This document shows, piece by piece, positions 1-8,416 of a stretch of 54,125 nucleotides of DNA (its first letter is position 1; every line of letters begins with the position of its first letter). The stretch spans positions 1 to 54,125 of the forward strand of contig CAZKUN010000028.1 in NCBI GenBank assembly GCA_964555935.1, in the 5' to 3' direction. The notes under the pieces are model-generated. The model saw only the letters and a list, made by a program, of their open reading frames with translations. It ran no database searches and was not told where the DNA came from. Both the position numbers and the translations under genes were made by a program. Source of the DNA: CAZKUN01 sp964555935. Its GTDB lineage: Bacteria; Armatimonadota; Zipacnadia; Zipacnadales; VGFC01.

Positions 1-49
1 CGTTAATGGGGGGAGGTCAGCGGGGTCGTCGCAGGAGAGCTTCCCGCAC

Positions 50-1540
50 ATGGGGTCGTTGCCGCTGCTTGACGGTACGCGCACTCGATCCATCTCCGCC
101 GAGAACCCCACCGGCGAGCCAGGGAAGGGCGGCATGGCAATTCCCGACCCCACCGACCCAAAGCCGCCCGCCGCCGCGCGGGCTGCCGATGACCTCGGGC
201 AGGGCTGGAAGGTCCGGCCGTTCCTGCGCATTAACGCGGGCGAGACGGGGACGCTGATGGACGTGGACGGGCCGGGCGTGATCCAGCACATCTTCCTGGT
301 CGAGGGCCTGAGCCGAGACCACGTTCTGCGCTTCTACTGGGACAACGAGGAGACGCCGTCGATAGAGGTGCCCGCGCCGGACTTCTTCGCCATAGGCCAC
401 GAGATGTTCGCCCGGGTGAACTCCCTCGCGGTTGTGGCGACGCCGCGGAACGCGCTGAACTGCTACTGGCCGATGCCGTTTCGCGAGCACTGCAAGATCA
501 CGCTAGCGAACGAGGGCAACAGCGACCTCGAAGTCGTGGCATACCAGATCACCTACGCCGAGACGCCGGTGCCCGACAACGCCGGCTACCTGCACGCCCA
601 GTGGCGCCGCGCCGAGACGGGCGAGGTGAACCCGTACGTGATCATCGACGGCGTGCGCGGCCAGGGACGGTATGTCGGCACATTCCTGGCCTGGACCCAG
701 CGGAGCCAAGGCTGGTTTGGCGAGGGCGAGATCAAGTTCTACATGGATGGCGACGCCGATTTCCCGACCATCTGCGGCACGGGGATGGAGGACTACTTCT
801 GTGGCAGTTTTGGATTCTCGGAGAGCTACACCACGCCATACGCGGGCACGACACTCGCAAGTGATGAGAATGGCGCCCCTCCTCAGTACTGGAGCCTCTA
901 CCGCTGGCATCTGCCCGACCCGATCTGCTTCGATTCAGACCTACGGGTGACGATCCAGGCTCTCGGATGGGGCCCGGATGGGAAGTACGCGAAGATGGAC
1001 GACGACATCGCCTCGGTGGCCTATTGGTACCAAGCCGAGCCGCACGCGCCGTTCCCGGCATTGCCTGATCTGGAGGCGCGGCGGCCCTGGTGGCAGCAGC
1101 TCGCGAACGTGGCGGGCGCCATCGAGGGGGAGGCCCTCGAGATCCTCGCCTGCACGGGAGGCGAGGCGAAACCTCAGGACCTGTCGTACACGACGGGTTG
1201 GAGTGGCGACTCGCACCTGTTCTGGCTGAACGGCGAGCCGGGGGATACGCTGGATCTGGCTCTTCTGGTCGACGCGGAGGGGACATACTCACTGTCGGCC
1301 GGCATGACGAAGGCTTTCGACTACGGCATCGTGCAGCTTCACGTCGATGGGGAGAAGCTCGGCGAGCCCATTGACCTCTATAACCACAGCCCGCTCCACA
1401 CCGGCCCGGTGACCTTAGGTCAACACCACTTGGCCGAGGGTCGTCACGTGCTGCGCGTGGGGATCGTCGGCTCGAACGAGCAAGCCCGGCCGCTGCATGG
1501 TTTCGGGCTGGATTACGTGCTCATGGAGCGCGTGGAGTAG
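50..1540 (+). CDS. GH172-like (DUF2961) glycoside hydrolase
   Basis: A 496-residue protein matching the DUF2961/GH172 family, whose characterised members act on difructose and related alpha-fructo/arabino-furanosides. The N-terminus (TRSISAENPTGEPGKGGMA, then DLGQGWKVRPFLRI and DVDGPGVIQHIFLVEG) is the family hallmark, and GTGMEDYF near residue 245 is the conserved catalytic region. The C-terminal third looks like a beta-sandwich. No signal peptide is visible, so it is probably cytoplasmic. The ATG at 50 is chosen because family homology starts within the first 15 residues; the Shine-Dalgarno is weak (GAGAGC). The upstream neighbour is outside the window. Family is confident; the substrate is unknown. 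Confidence 0.88.
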   Translation: MGSLPLLDGTRTRSISAENPTGEPGKGGMAIPDPTDPKPPAAARAADDLGQGWKVRPFLRINAGETGTLMDVDGPGVIQHIFLVEGLSRDHVLRFYWDNEETPSIEVPAPDFFAIGHEMFARVNSLAVVATPRNALNCYWPMPFREHCKITLANEGNSDLEVVAYQITYAETPVPDNAGYLHAQWRRAETGEVNPYVIIDGVRGQGRYVGTFLAWTQRSQGWFGEGEIKFYMDGDADFPTICGTGMEDYFCGSFGFSESYTTPYAGTTLASDENGAPPQYWSLYRWHLPDPICFDSDLRVTIQALGWGPDGKYAKMDDDIASVAYWYQAEPHAPFPALPDLEARRPWWQQLANVAGAIEGEALEILACTGGEAKPQDLSYTTGWSGDSHLFWLNGEPGDTLDLALLVDAEGTYSLSAGMTKAFDYGIVQLHVDGEKLGEPIDLYNHSPLHTGPVTLGQHHLAEGRHVLRVGIVGSNEQARPLHGFGLDYVLMERVE

Positions 1541-1849
1541 GTAGCCGCTTGGCGATCGAGTTCGCGAGGTCGCGTCTGTAGGCCCGACAGGACGAGTCGC
1601 TGGGGTTCTGTTGCTTGTGAGCTGCGACGGAAGCGGGCACCCCGTGACCTGCGCCGGGCTACAGCCCGCCGGCGGCGGGGCTGCCTCTCAGCCACTCCAC
1701 ATGGCCATTGGGATCGCCCCTGTACTCGTCTCGGCGGTCGGCCAACCGGCTCATCTGAGCCCCCTCCCCCAGCCCGCAAGTCGCCAAACCTCGCGAGGCT
1801 TGCGAGCTGCCCGTCTCCTTGGTCACAGAGGGGCCATTCGCCGCCCCCA

Positions 1850-1925
1850 CCCACGCCCCCCCCCACCCCCGCACAAGGGTTTCGCCCGCTTACCCGAAAC
1901 CCACAGCGCCCGGGCCGGGTACTAC
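1850..1925 (+). repeat. Left copy of diverged direct repeat flanking the gap
   Basis: This stretch aligns by eye to 1958-2035 on the other side of the N-run. Shared blocks in the same order are CCCACGCCC, a C-rich tract, CAAGGGTT, CGC-CG-TT, CCC-GAAC, CAG-GC and CCGGG. Identity is partial, so the copies are old. Their position suggests the gap was created by repeat structure. Confidence 0.5.
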
Positions 1926-1947
1926 GGCAACATCACCTTCATCGACC

Positions 1948-1957
1948 NNNNNNNNNN
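1948..1957. other. Assembly gap (10 N)
   Basis: Ten ambiguous bases in an intergenic region. The fixed length of ten, the same as at 19663-19672, suggests a placeholder rather than a measured distance. Confidence 0.95.
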
Positions 1958-2035
1958 CCCACGCCCACCCCCTCGCCCGCTCAAGGGTTGCGCACGATTC
2001 CCAGAACCGCAGAGCTCCGGGACCGCGACGCGATT
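1958..2035 (+). repeat. Right copy of diverged direct repeat flanking the gap
   Basis: Partner of 1850-1925, beginning right after the N-run with CCCACGCCC and carrying CAAGGGTT, CGC-CG-TT and CCGGG blocks in the same order. Confidence 0.5.
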
Positions 2036-2282
2036 ACACTGCATTTTCTACCCTTTGGCTCCTGTTCGAGTGATGCCCTGCGTGAGGATGCCGTGAGCGC
2101 GCCTGCGGCTCTGACATGGAATAGCCAGACCGGAAGGGGCATGGCCGACCTGCACACAACGCCTTCAGAAGCATCTCCGTCCAGGCGGGCGGTGTTACTG
2201 CCGTTTAATAGTAGCGAGTGTAGGGAAACTCCCAGGAAAACTCGGCGGCTGAGTCTCCACGATGCCGTCCGCCGTTGCCGTC

Positions 2283-2312
2283 GTAGGACAGGCGTCCTCG
2301 CCTGTCGCCGTC
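2283..2312 (+). repeat. GTAG-headed REP hairpin
   Basis: GTAG (2283-2286), perfect 8-bp stem GACAGGCG / CGCCTGTC with loop TCCT (2287-2306), then the recurrent tail GCCGTC. It lies just past the stop codon of the minus-strand TlpA-fusion gene. The same stem family occurs inverted at 39840-39862. Confidence 0.8.
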
Positions 2313-2317
2313 GCTCT

Positions 2318-3778
2318 CTACAACCCCGCCTTGCCCAGCATCTTCACCAGGTCCGGCTTCTCGTGATACCCCAACACATCCTCGACCACAATTCCGTCCG
2401 CGTCCAGCAGCACGAGCCGCGGAATCGCGGTGACGCCATACGCCTCATCGATCGCCATGTCCGCCGCGACCTCGTGGTTCTGCCAAACCACCGTGAAGGT
2501 CAGGCCCATCTCCTCCACGGCGTTAATGGCATCCTGCTTCTCAAAGTCCCCGCTGATCCCCACGACCTGCAGGCCCTTGTCGGCGTATTCCTCGTGCAGC
2601 TCTTGGATGTGGGGCAGCTCCATCTGGCACGGGCCGCACCAACTCGCCCAGAAATCGATCAGCACCGGCTTGCCTCGCAGGTCCGACAGCGTAACCGTCT
2701 CACCATCCAGTCCCGTCAGCGTGAAGTCCGGAGCCTCCGTCCCGAGCAAGGCCGACGGATCTGGATCCGGCATATCGAAGTCCGGCATGTCCGTGTCGAT
2801 GTCGGCGAACGGGTTGGCTGCTTCGAGTGCCTCCTCGTCCACCTCTGGCTCGCTCAGCACGCGCACCTTCTTCTCGCCCGGACGCGCATGGAAACTGAAC
2901 GTCCCCGGCGCCAGCTCATCATCGATCCGGATGTTGCGGTAGCGCTCGGTCGCCCCCATTTCCATCTGGCTGAACATCTCGATCATGCCCTCGAACATCG
3001 CGTCCATCATCTCATCCATCGACCCATCGTCGCCCTCTCCCGGACCATCGTCCCCGTCGCCGTCCGCGTCCTCCCCTTCATCCCCCTCGTGCTCCGCGCC
3101 CTCGTCATCCTCGCCCTCCTCGCTCATCTCCGCCATCGTGTCCTCCATCAGCGCCTTCATGTCGAACTCCATGTCCAACTTGTAGATCAGCGAGTCCTCC
3201 TGACCGATCCACATGCGCTCGGCCATCCCCGGCATGGCGTCTTCGCCCTCCGCCGCGAGCACAATGTCCACGATATGCACCGGCGTGCCGTAGTACCGCC
3301 CGCTCCGCACGTACCTGACCTCCTCGATCTTCTCGGCGCAGTCGTCTCCGGCAAGCAAGTGTCCGACGGTAACCGCCGGCATCCCCTGCATTTCCATCTC
3401 TTCCTCGATGAACGTCACGAAGTCGGGTGGGGCCGGCTTCCTCCGGTACTCGTTCGTGATCTCCATCCGGTCGTATAGGTGCCGCCCGTCGCACACCACC
3501 GTCCGCCGACCCAGGTCACCGAAGCTCGTGTCCATTGTGGTGCTCATCATGAACCGGCCGTCGCGGCTGTACGCCCACTCGGCCCGTCCACTCATGCTGT
3601 AAAAGCCCATGTTCGCCTTCGTGCTACCCTCGGCCGTATACGTTCTTGCGTTCGCGTAGATCGCGACCGTCTCGTCCCAGATCGCCTGGCCGTCAAGCTC
3701 TTGCGCGCCGAGCCCCGCGCCCACACCAACACACAATCCCAAGACTAACGCGAGCACTGCCAATGGGCTTCCTCTCAT
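2318..3778 (-). CDS. Secreted LolA-like/DUF2092-like domain fused to TlpA-type thioredoxin
   Basis: A 486-residue exported protein. A signal peptide (MRGSPLAVLALVLGLCVGVG) is followed by a domain of about 200 residues resembling outer-membrane lipoprotein-sorting/DUF2092 proteins, a very acidic Glu/Asp/Gly-rich insert at about 215-262, and a C-terminal TlpA/AhpC-like thioredoxin with DFWASWCGPC (active-site CxxC near 381-384) and a cis-Pro region (GVTAIPRLVLLD). The start at 3778 follows GGGGAAGG. The upstream gene (3938-4789) is a paralogue of its N-terminal domain, so the pair looks like a tandem duplication followed by fusion. The likely role is periplasmic thiol-disulfide exchange; the partner is unknown. 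Confidence 0.82.
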   Translation of the reverse strand: MRGSPLAVLALVLGLCVGVGAGLGAQELDGQAIWDETVAIYANARTYTAEGSTKANMGFYSMSGRAEWAYSRDGRFMMSTTMDTSFGDLGRRTVVCDGRHLYDRMEITNEYRRKPAPPDFVTFIEEEMEMQGMPAVTVGHLLAGDDCAEKIEEVRYVRSGRYYGTPVHIVDIVLAAEGEDAMPGMAERMWIGQEDSLIYKLDMEFDMKALMEDTMAEMSEEGEDDEGAEHEGDEGEDADGDGDDGPGEGDDGSMDEMMDAMFEGMIEMFSQMEMGATERYRNIRIDDELAPGTFSFHARPGEKKVRVLSEPEVDEEALEAANPFADIDTDMPDFDMPDPDPSALLGTEAPDFTLTGLDGETVTLSDLRGKPVLIDFWASWCGPCQMELPHIQELHEEYADKGLQVVGISGDFEKQDAINAVEEMGLTFTVVWQNHEVAADMAIDEAYGVTAIPRLVLLDADGIVVEDVLGYHEKPDLVKMLGKAGL

Positions 3779-3840
3779 CTCGTTACCACCTTCCCCGAAT
3801 GTCCCTGTGTCCGCCCGGTCTCTCTTGGCTCCATGCTCTC

Positions 3841-3873
3841 GTAGCACCGGCGCCCTCGCCGGTGCATGCCGTC
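3841..3873 (+). repeat. GTAG-headed REP hairpin
   Basis: GTAG, perfect 8-bp stem CACCGGCG / CGCCGGTG with loop CCCT (3845-3864), then CAT and GCCGTC. Essentially the same element as 20254-20287. It sits between the two minus-strand LolA-like genes. Confidence 0.8.
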
Positions 3874-3937
3874 TCCTCACCTCGCCGCCTCGCGGCTATC
3901 TTGCCCTCTCGCCGCCCTCGCACCTGCCTCCACGCGC

Positions 3938-4789
3938 CTACTCGCGCGCCACCTGCGCCCAGCCCTCGGACATGTCGATCTCATCTACCCGCGCCTCGCC
4001 CGGCCTCGGGTCGTACCGGAAAAGAGAGTCCGGCAGACCCGAGTTGATCGCCACGTTCTTGTAGCGGATGGTCCAGGCGAAGTCCGTCGCGGGATCCATC
4101 ACCGAGTAACCAGCACCCACCCACCGGTGGATGTCCTCAGCCGCCTTCTCCTCTCGCGCCTTGGCGGCACCCTCCAACTCGTCGGCCCGGCTCATCTCGT
4201 CTACGGCCTCGTGAACGAGCCGTTCCGCATCCCCCTTTCCCATCGTCCACGCCATCTTGTGGACCAGATAGTCGTCCTCGCCGACCCAGAACCACTGAAT
4301 GGGTCCCTTGGTCGATTCGACCCTCAGCACGTAGACCGGCTTGCCGTAGTAGTGCGCCCGTCGTTCCAGCACGACCTCATCGACCACCGACCACACGTCT
4401 GCGCCGGCCAGGAGATCTTCCACGGTGAACATGCCCATCGCGAGGCCGTCGTCGAGGACGCGCTCCGGCGGAGTCTTCTTCGTGTACTGCCCTAGGTTCG
4501 GAAAGCTGTGGAATCGGTGTGTCGGATTGGCGATGACGACCTGGTGCGACCACCGTGAAGGCGGCCCGATGTGCTGTCGGACCCAGTTCGGCCGCCTGAA
4601 TGCCAGCCGGCCAGGCATGATCAGCACTCGCTGCGGACGCACCATCGACAGAAGCGTCTCTGCCCGGTAGTCCTCCGCCGATCCATACACCTCGATCACT
4701 CGTTCCAGAATCACCCGCCCGTCCGTCTCCTGCGCCTGCGCCGTCGAGACCGCGCCCACGACCATCAGCCACATGCTCCAGCGTCTCAT
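3938..4789 (-). CDS. Secreted LolA-like/DUF2092-like protein
   Basis: A 283-residue protein with a short signal peptide ending AVSTAQAQ, followed by one beta-rich domain similar to the N-terminal half of the downstream gene: both have an ERV.VYG..ED/IYANARTY-type opening and a LLAG-D...EV......YYGKPV/YYGTPV block. These resemble lipoprotein-sorting or DUF2092 folds that bind lipid or hydrophobic ligands. Unlike its neighbour it has no thioredoxin domain. The start is supported by AGGAGG upstream of 4789. Function is not established; it is probably periplasmic and co-transcribed with 2318-3778. Confidence 0.7.
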   Translation of the reverse strand: MRRWSMWLMVVGAVSTAQAQETDGRVILERVIEVYGSAEDYRAETLLSMVRPQRVLIMPGRLAFRRPNWVRQHIGPPSRWSHQVVIANPTHRFHSFPNLGQYTKKTPPERVLDDGLAMGMFTVEDLLAGADVWSVVDEVVLERRAHYYGKPVYVLRVESTKGPIQWFWVGEDDYLVHKMAWTMGKGDAERLVHEAVDEMSRADELEGAAKAREEKAAEDIHRWVGAGYSVMDPATDFAWTIRYKNVAINSGLPDSLFRYDPRPGEARVDEIDMSEGWAQVARE

Positions 4790-4854
4790 CTTCCTTCACC
4801 CTCCTTCTGCCAACCGTATCCCTTCGACGGTGCACCGTTCTTGCCAGCCGCAAC

Positions 4855-4883
4855 TTGACATCCCCGCCGCCGTATCATTCAAT
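4855..4883 (+). promoter_or_regulatory. Candidate sigma70-type promoter for serS
   Basis: A perfect TTGACA (4855-4860), 17-base spacer, then TTCAAT (4878-4883; four of six matches to TATAAT). It would give a leader of roughly 215 nt before serS. No T-box specifier or antiterminator motif was found in the leader. Confidence 0.35.
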
Positions 4884-5005
4884 AAGGAAGCGCGCCGTCC
4901 TGGCGCCCAAACCACCATGAAACCAATTCCCGCACTCGACAACCCAACATTCGTCCCTCTCGCGGGAACCATCTCGGGGGCCTCACCCACCTCCGCCTCT
5001 ACCTA

Positions 5006-5027
5006 GCCCGAGCTTCCCGGCTCGGGC
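5006..5027. repeat. Hairpin in the serS leader
   Basis: 8-bp perfect stem GCCCGAGC / GCTCGGGC around the loop TTCCCG. The pyrimidine-rich loop is like the REP elements elsewhere, but no GTAG head is present. It could act in the serS leader or simply be another repeat. Confidence 0.5.
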
Positions 5028-5105
5028 GGACCCAAACCGCCGCCGCACCCGCGTGCTGAAATGATCCCAGGTGGCCGACTGCGCCGCCTGATGAGGTGAT
5101 CGAAC

Positions 5106-6425
5106 ATGATCGATCCGAAAGTCTTCCGCGAGAACCCCGAGAAAGCCAAGTGGGCGTGTGAGGTCAAGAACGCCAAGGTCGATGTCGACCGCATCACTGC
5201 CCTCGATGAGGAGCGCCGCGACTGCCTCTACCAAGTCGAGCAGCGCCGCGCCGAGAAGAAGACAATCAGCAAGGGCATCGGCCAGGCCATCGGCGACGCC
5301 AAGAAGGCGGGCAAGGATGTCACGCCCGAGGAGATCCGCGCCGAATTCCAGGTCCAGCTCGACAAGCTCGACGCCGAGATGGAAGAGATCGACGCCCGTC
5401 TCGACGCGGCTGAGAAGGAGTACAACGAGCTGCTGCTTTGGATGCCGAACATCCCTACCGAAGACAGCCCTCTCGGCTTCACCGAGGATGAGAACGTAGA
5501 GGTCCACGCCTGGCGCGGCACGCCGGTCTTCCCCTTCCAGGCCAAGACCCACTGGGACCTCGGCGAGGAACTCGGAATCCTCGACATCGAGGCCGCCGTC
5601 CGCATGAGCGGATCGCAGTTCGTCCTAACCAAGGGCCGCGGCGCGCAGCTCGAGCGAGCGCTGATCAACTTCATGCTCGACATGCATACCCGCGAGCACG
5701 GTTACACCGAGATCTGCCCGCCATACATGACCCTCCCCGAGACCGTGCTTGGCACCGCGCACCTGCCGAAGTTCGAGGAGGATCTCTACAAGCTCCGCGA
5801 GGGCGCCTACCTCATTCCCACCGCCGAGGTCCCTCTCACCGCGCTGCACTTCGGCGAGATCATCCCCGGCGAGGAGCTTCCGCTCTACTACACCGCCTAC
5901 ACTCCTTGCTGGCGCAGCGAAGCCGGCTCGGCGGGCAAGGAGAGCCGGGGCATGGTGCGCCTGCACCAGTTCCACAAGGTCGAGCTGATGAAGTACTGCA
6001 AGCCCGAGGACGAGGACCGCGAGCTTGAGAAACTGACCGAGAACGCCGAGGCCGTCCTCAAGAGCCTCCGCCTTCCGTTCCGCCGCGTCCAGCTCTGCGC
6101 CGGCGAGATGAGCTTCGCCGCCGTGAAGGCCTATGATCTTGAAGTCTGGATGCCGGGAATGAACAAGTACCTGGAGATCTCGAGCTGCAGCCGCTACGAG
6201 GGCTTCCAGTCGCGCCGCTGCAACACTCGCTACCGCGATGAGAAGGGCCAGAAGCCTCAGTTCGTCAGCACGATGAACGGCTCGGGCTTGGCATGTGGCC
6301 GCACCTTCGCGGCGATCCTTGAGAACTACCAGCAGGAGGACGGCTCGGTGATCATCCCCGAGGCGCTGCGCCCCTACATGGGCGGCACCAGCCACATCCT
6401 CCCACCCAAGGTCACCGAGGACTAG
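5106..6425 (+). CDS. serS: Seryl-tRNA synthetase
   Basis: A 439-residue class II aminoacyl-tRNA synthetase that charges tRNA-Ser with serine in the cytosol. The N-terminus (MIDPKVFRENPEKAKWACEVK) leads into the long coiled-coil tRNA-binding arm at about 30-110. Motif 2 is at about 268-295 (CWRSEAGSAGKESRGMVRLH, then QFHKVEL) and motif 3 near 397 (CGRTFAAILENYQ). Length and order fit bacterial SerRS. The gene is preceded by a candidate TTGACA promoter and followed by a REP array. No T-box was found. Identity is certain. Confidence 0.98.
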   Translation: MIDPKVFRENPEKAKWACEVKNAKVDVDRITALDEERRDCLYQVEQRRAEKKTISKGIGQAIGDAKKAGKDVTPEEIRAEFQVQLDKLDAEMEEIDARLDAAEKEYNELLLWMPNIPTEDSPLGFTEDENVEVHAWRGTPVFPFQAKTHWDLGEELGILDIEAAVRMSGSQFVLTKGRGAQLERALINFMLDMHTREHGYTEICPPYMTLPETVLGTAHLPKFEEDLYKLREGAYLIPTAEVPLTALHFGEIIPGEELPLYYTAYTPCWRSEAGSAGKESRGMVRLHQFHKVELMKYCKPEDEDRELEKLTENAEAVLKSLRLPFRRVQLCAGEMSFAAVKAYDLEVWMPGMNKYLEISSCSRYEGFQSRRCNTRYRDEKGQKPQFVSTMNGSGLACGRTFAAILENYQQEDGSVIIPEALRPYMGGTSHILPPKVTED

Positions 6426-6437
6426 GCGCCGCCTTTC

Positions 6438-6497
6438 GTAGGTCGGGTTTCCTAACCCGACGCCGTTGTAGGTGCTTGATTCATCAAGCCCGCCGTC
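6438..6497 (+). repeat. Two-unit REP array
   Basis: Unit 1: GTAG (6438-6441), stem GTCGGGTT / AACCCGAC, loop TCCT, tail GCCGTT. Unit 2: GTAG (6468-6471), stem GCTTGAT / ATCAAGC (6474-6489) with loop TC, then GCCGTC. The first unit recurs at 8195-8218. Confidence 0.82.
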
Positions 6498-6511
6498 CAT
6501 CATCCTCACTC

Positions 6512-6580
6512 GCGAAAAACCGGGACAGCATCCATTTTCGTGTCGTGTACGAAACATGGTTGCTGTCCCGGAGTTTTCGC
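6512..6580. repeat. 69-nt long hairpin with CGGGACAG arms, copy 1
   Basis: Outer arms GCGAAAA (6512-6518) / TTTTCGC (6574-6580), then an 11-bp arm pair CCGGGACAGCA (6520-6530) / TGCTGTCCCGG (6561-6571), then inner CCAT...TTTCGT / ACGAAA...ATGG. Nearly identical to 8278-8346 and related to 12909-12975. This is the type of terminal palindrome often linked to Y1 (RAYT-like) transposases. Confidence 0.8.
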
Positions 6581-6698
6581 CCTATCAAACCCGTCCCCAC
6601 CTCGCCCTCACAGGGAATCGCCGCCGCCACATCGAAGTGACCCATCCAACCCAGCGCAACCAAGACTGATGCCGTCCACAAAGGGAGCGGAGCCTCCG

Positions 6699-8153
6699 AT
6701 GCGCGCCGCCTGGATCATCCTCATGCTGCCATTGCTCTGGTCGCTCGCCAGGCCATCGATGGCCGACGTCACCGACGCCGATCGAATCAGGCCGTACGCC
6801 AACAACCCGCGCTACTGGCAATACAAGGGCGAGCCCGTGCTGCTCGTGGGCGCCAGCGCGACTGACCACATCTTCCTGCTCGACGACCTCGAGGCGCATC
6901 TCGACGAGATCCAGGCCGTCGGCGTCAACTACGTCCGCAACACGATGAGCCAGCGCGAGGGCCAGGACCTCAAGCCGCACAAGCTGCTGCCAGACGGGAA
7001 ATTCGACCTCGACCAGTGGAATGACGAGTACTGGCGGCGCTTCCAGGACATGCTGGAGTGGACTGCCGAGCGCGAGATCATCGTGCAGATCGAGGTCTGG
7101 GACCGCTTCGACTTCACAGACGCAAGCGAATGGAACATCTGGCAGAAGAGCCCCTGGCGCCCGGCGAAGAACGTCAACTACACAACCGAGGAATCGGGCC
7201 TCGATGACAGATACCCGGACCACCCCGGCGACGACAAGCAGCCCTTCTTCCACACCATCCCCGGCATGCCGCGATACGAGGCTAAGCTCGACCTCATCCG
7301 CCGCCATCAGGAGGCCTTCGTCGCCAATATGCTGTCGTACAGCCTCGACCACGGGCATGTCCTGTACTGCATGGACAACGAGACGTCCACCCCGGCCGCG
7401 TGGGGCCAGCACTGGATCCAGTTCATCAAGGCCCGGGCCACCGAGAGAGGCGTGACGGTCTGCACGACGGACATGTTCGCCGACGCCTTTGACGCCGACG
7501 AGGCGGTCCACACGCCCATCATCTTCAATGACCCCGAGCACTACATGTTCGTGGATGTCTCGCAGGTGAACAGCCAGATTTACGATGACACCCATTGGGA
7601 GCGGTTGCAGTCGCTCTTGCAGTTGGTCAACGCGCATCCGCGCCCCACGAACCACGTCAAGATCTACCACGGAGGCTTCTCGACCTGGGGTTCGGGCGCG
7701 CCCGAGGACGGCATAGAGCGATTCTGGCGAGACATCATCGGCGGCTCCGCGGCCGTGCGGTTCCACCGTCCCAGTTCCGGCAGCGGGCTCACCGTGACGA
7801 CCGAGGGGAGCCTCAAGGCAGCGCGGATCCTCGACGGCCTGATCAGGCTCTGGGATACAACGCCGCACATGGAGTTGCTCTCAGATCGGGAGAGCAACGA
7901 GGCCTACCTCACCGCCAACCCCGGTGAGGCCTACGCGCTCTACTTCACGCATGGCGGGTCGGTCGGACTCGATCTGACTGACGCGCCAGGCACGTTCGAT
8001 ATCACCTGGGTCAGCGTGGCGATGGGCATCACCACTCGGACCACTTCCGCCCAGGTCTACCGTCTCACGGACAATACAATCCAGGGCGGCGGCGTCGTTA
8101 CGCTGTCCGCGCCATACAAGGGTGGCTGGGTCGCCGCGATCGTGAAGCAGTAG
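6699..8153 (+). CDS. Secreted GH140-like/DUF4038-type glycoside hydrolase
   Basis: A 484-residue exported protein. The signal peptide begins MRAAWIILMLPLLWSLARP. The mature N-terminus (NNPRYWQYKGEPVLLVGASA) is typical of DUF4038/GH140-like TIM-barrel proteins, followed by barrel-type segments (VNYVRNTMSQREG, QIEVWDRFDF) and candidate acidic residues in YCMDNETSTP (near 226) and FNDPEH. A C-terminal beta-sandwich (about 400-484) resembles putative collagen-binding domains found in this family. The ATG at 6699 has GGGAGCGGAG upstream; codons upstream in the same frame run into a repeat and were excluded. Likely extracellular glycan degradation; substrate unknown. Near-identical repeat blocks flank the gene. 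Confidence 0.75.
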   Translation: MRAAWIILMLPLLWSLARPSMADVTDADRIRPYANNPRYWQYKGEPVLLVGASATDHIFLLDDLEAHLDEIQAVGVNYVRNTMSQREGQDLKPHKLLPDGKFDLDQWNDEYWRRFQDMLEWTAEREIIVQIEVWDRFDFTDASEWNIWQKSPWRPAKNVNYTTEESGLDDRYPDHPGDDKQPFFHTIPGMPRYEAKLDLIRRHQEAFVANMLSYSLDHGHVLYCMDNETSTPAAWGQHWIQFIKARATERGVTVCTTDMFADAFDADEAVHTPIIFNDPEHYMFVDVSQVNSQIYDDTHWERLQSLLQLVNAHPRPTNHVKIYHGGFSTWGSGAPEDGIERFWRDIIGGSAAVRFHRPSSGSGLTVTTEGSLKAARILDGLIRLWDTTPHMELLSDRESNEAYLTANPGEAYALYFTHGGSVGLDLTDAPGTFDITWVSVAMGITTRTTSAQVYRLTDNTIQGGGVVTLSAPYKGGWVAAIVKQ

Positions 8154-8194
8154 GCCAGCCGCAGCGCCCGACGCCGACGTGCCGTCCGCCATTC

Positions 8195-8253
8195 GTAGGT
8201 CGGGTTTCCCAACCCGACGCGTTCTCGTGGCATGAGCGTCTCGCTCATGCCAC
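8195..8253 (+). repeat. Two-unit REP array
   Basis: Unit 1: GTAG, stem GTCGGGTT / AACCCGAC, loop TCCC (8195-8218), matching 6438-6461. Unit 2: a perfect 12-bp stem, arms 8227-8238 and 8242-8253, beginning GTGGCATGAGCG, loop TCT. Confidence 0.82.
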
Positions 8254-8277
8254 GCCTTCGTAGTCCCTCGTCCACAC

Positions 8278-8346
8278 GCGAAAAACCGGGACAGCATCCA
8301 TTTTCGTGTTGTGTGCGAAACATGGTTGCTGTCCCTGAGTTTTCGC
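8278..8346. repeat. 69-nt long hairpin with CGGGACAG arms, copy 2
   Basis: Same length and nearly the same sequence as 6512-6580, in the same orientation. Arms GCGAAAA / TTTTCGC and GGGACAGCA / TGCTGTCCC, inner CCAT...TTTCGT / GCGAAA...ATGG. A few substitutions lie in the apical loop. Confidence 0.8.
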
Positions 8347-8416
8347 CCCCCCGAACTCCCACCAGGTCCCTCCTCCGCCTCCCGCGAACTAGCCTCCTCA
8401 CTCGGAGGTCCTCACC

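Larger units (their letters stand above)
1541..2317. other. Gene-poor intergenic region with repeats and a gap
   Basis: This 777-base stretch between two convergent genes has no convincing ORF. It holds a short palindrome (CGGGCT-AC-AGCCCG at 1655-1668), a C-rich tract, a scaffold gap, a diverged direct repeat on both sides of the gap, a degenerate GGAAACTC/GAGTCTCC hairpin around 2223-2258 and a perfect GTAG-headed hairpin at 2283-2312. Open frames across it have composition typical of non-coding GC-rich DNA. Confidence 0.6.

Noticed and set aside
1611..2096. ORF across the intergenic gap
   Set aside because: Contains the N-run and C-rich repeats; no start signal or domain.
1988..3478. Plus-strand open frame of 496 codons
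   Set aside because: Antisense of the TlpA-fusion gene; composition (Arg, His, Leu, Val rich) is typical of a shadow.
4884..5105. T-box or other riboswitch in the serS leader
   Set aside because: No T-box sequence, specifier loop or antiterminator pattern was seen, only one hairpin.
6540..6698. N-terminal extension of the GH140-like ORF
   Set aside because: It translates a repeat hairpin; the signal peptide and ribosome site support 6699.
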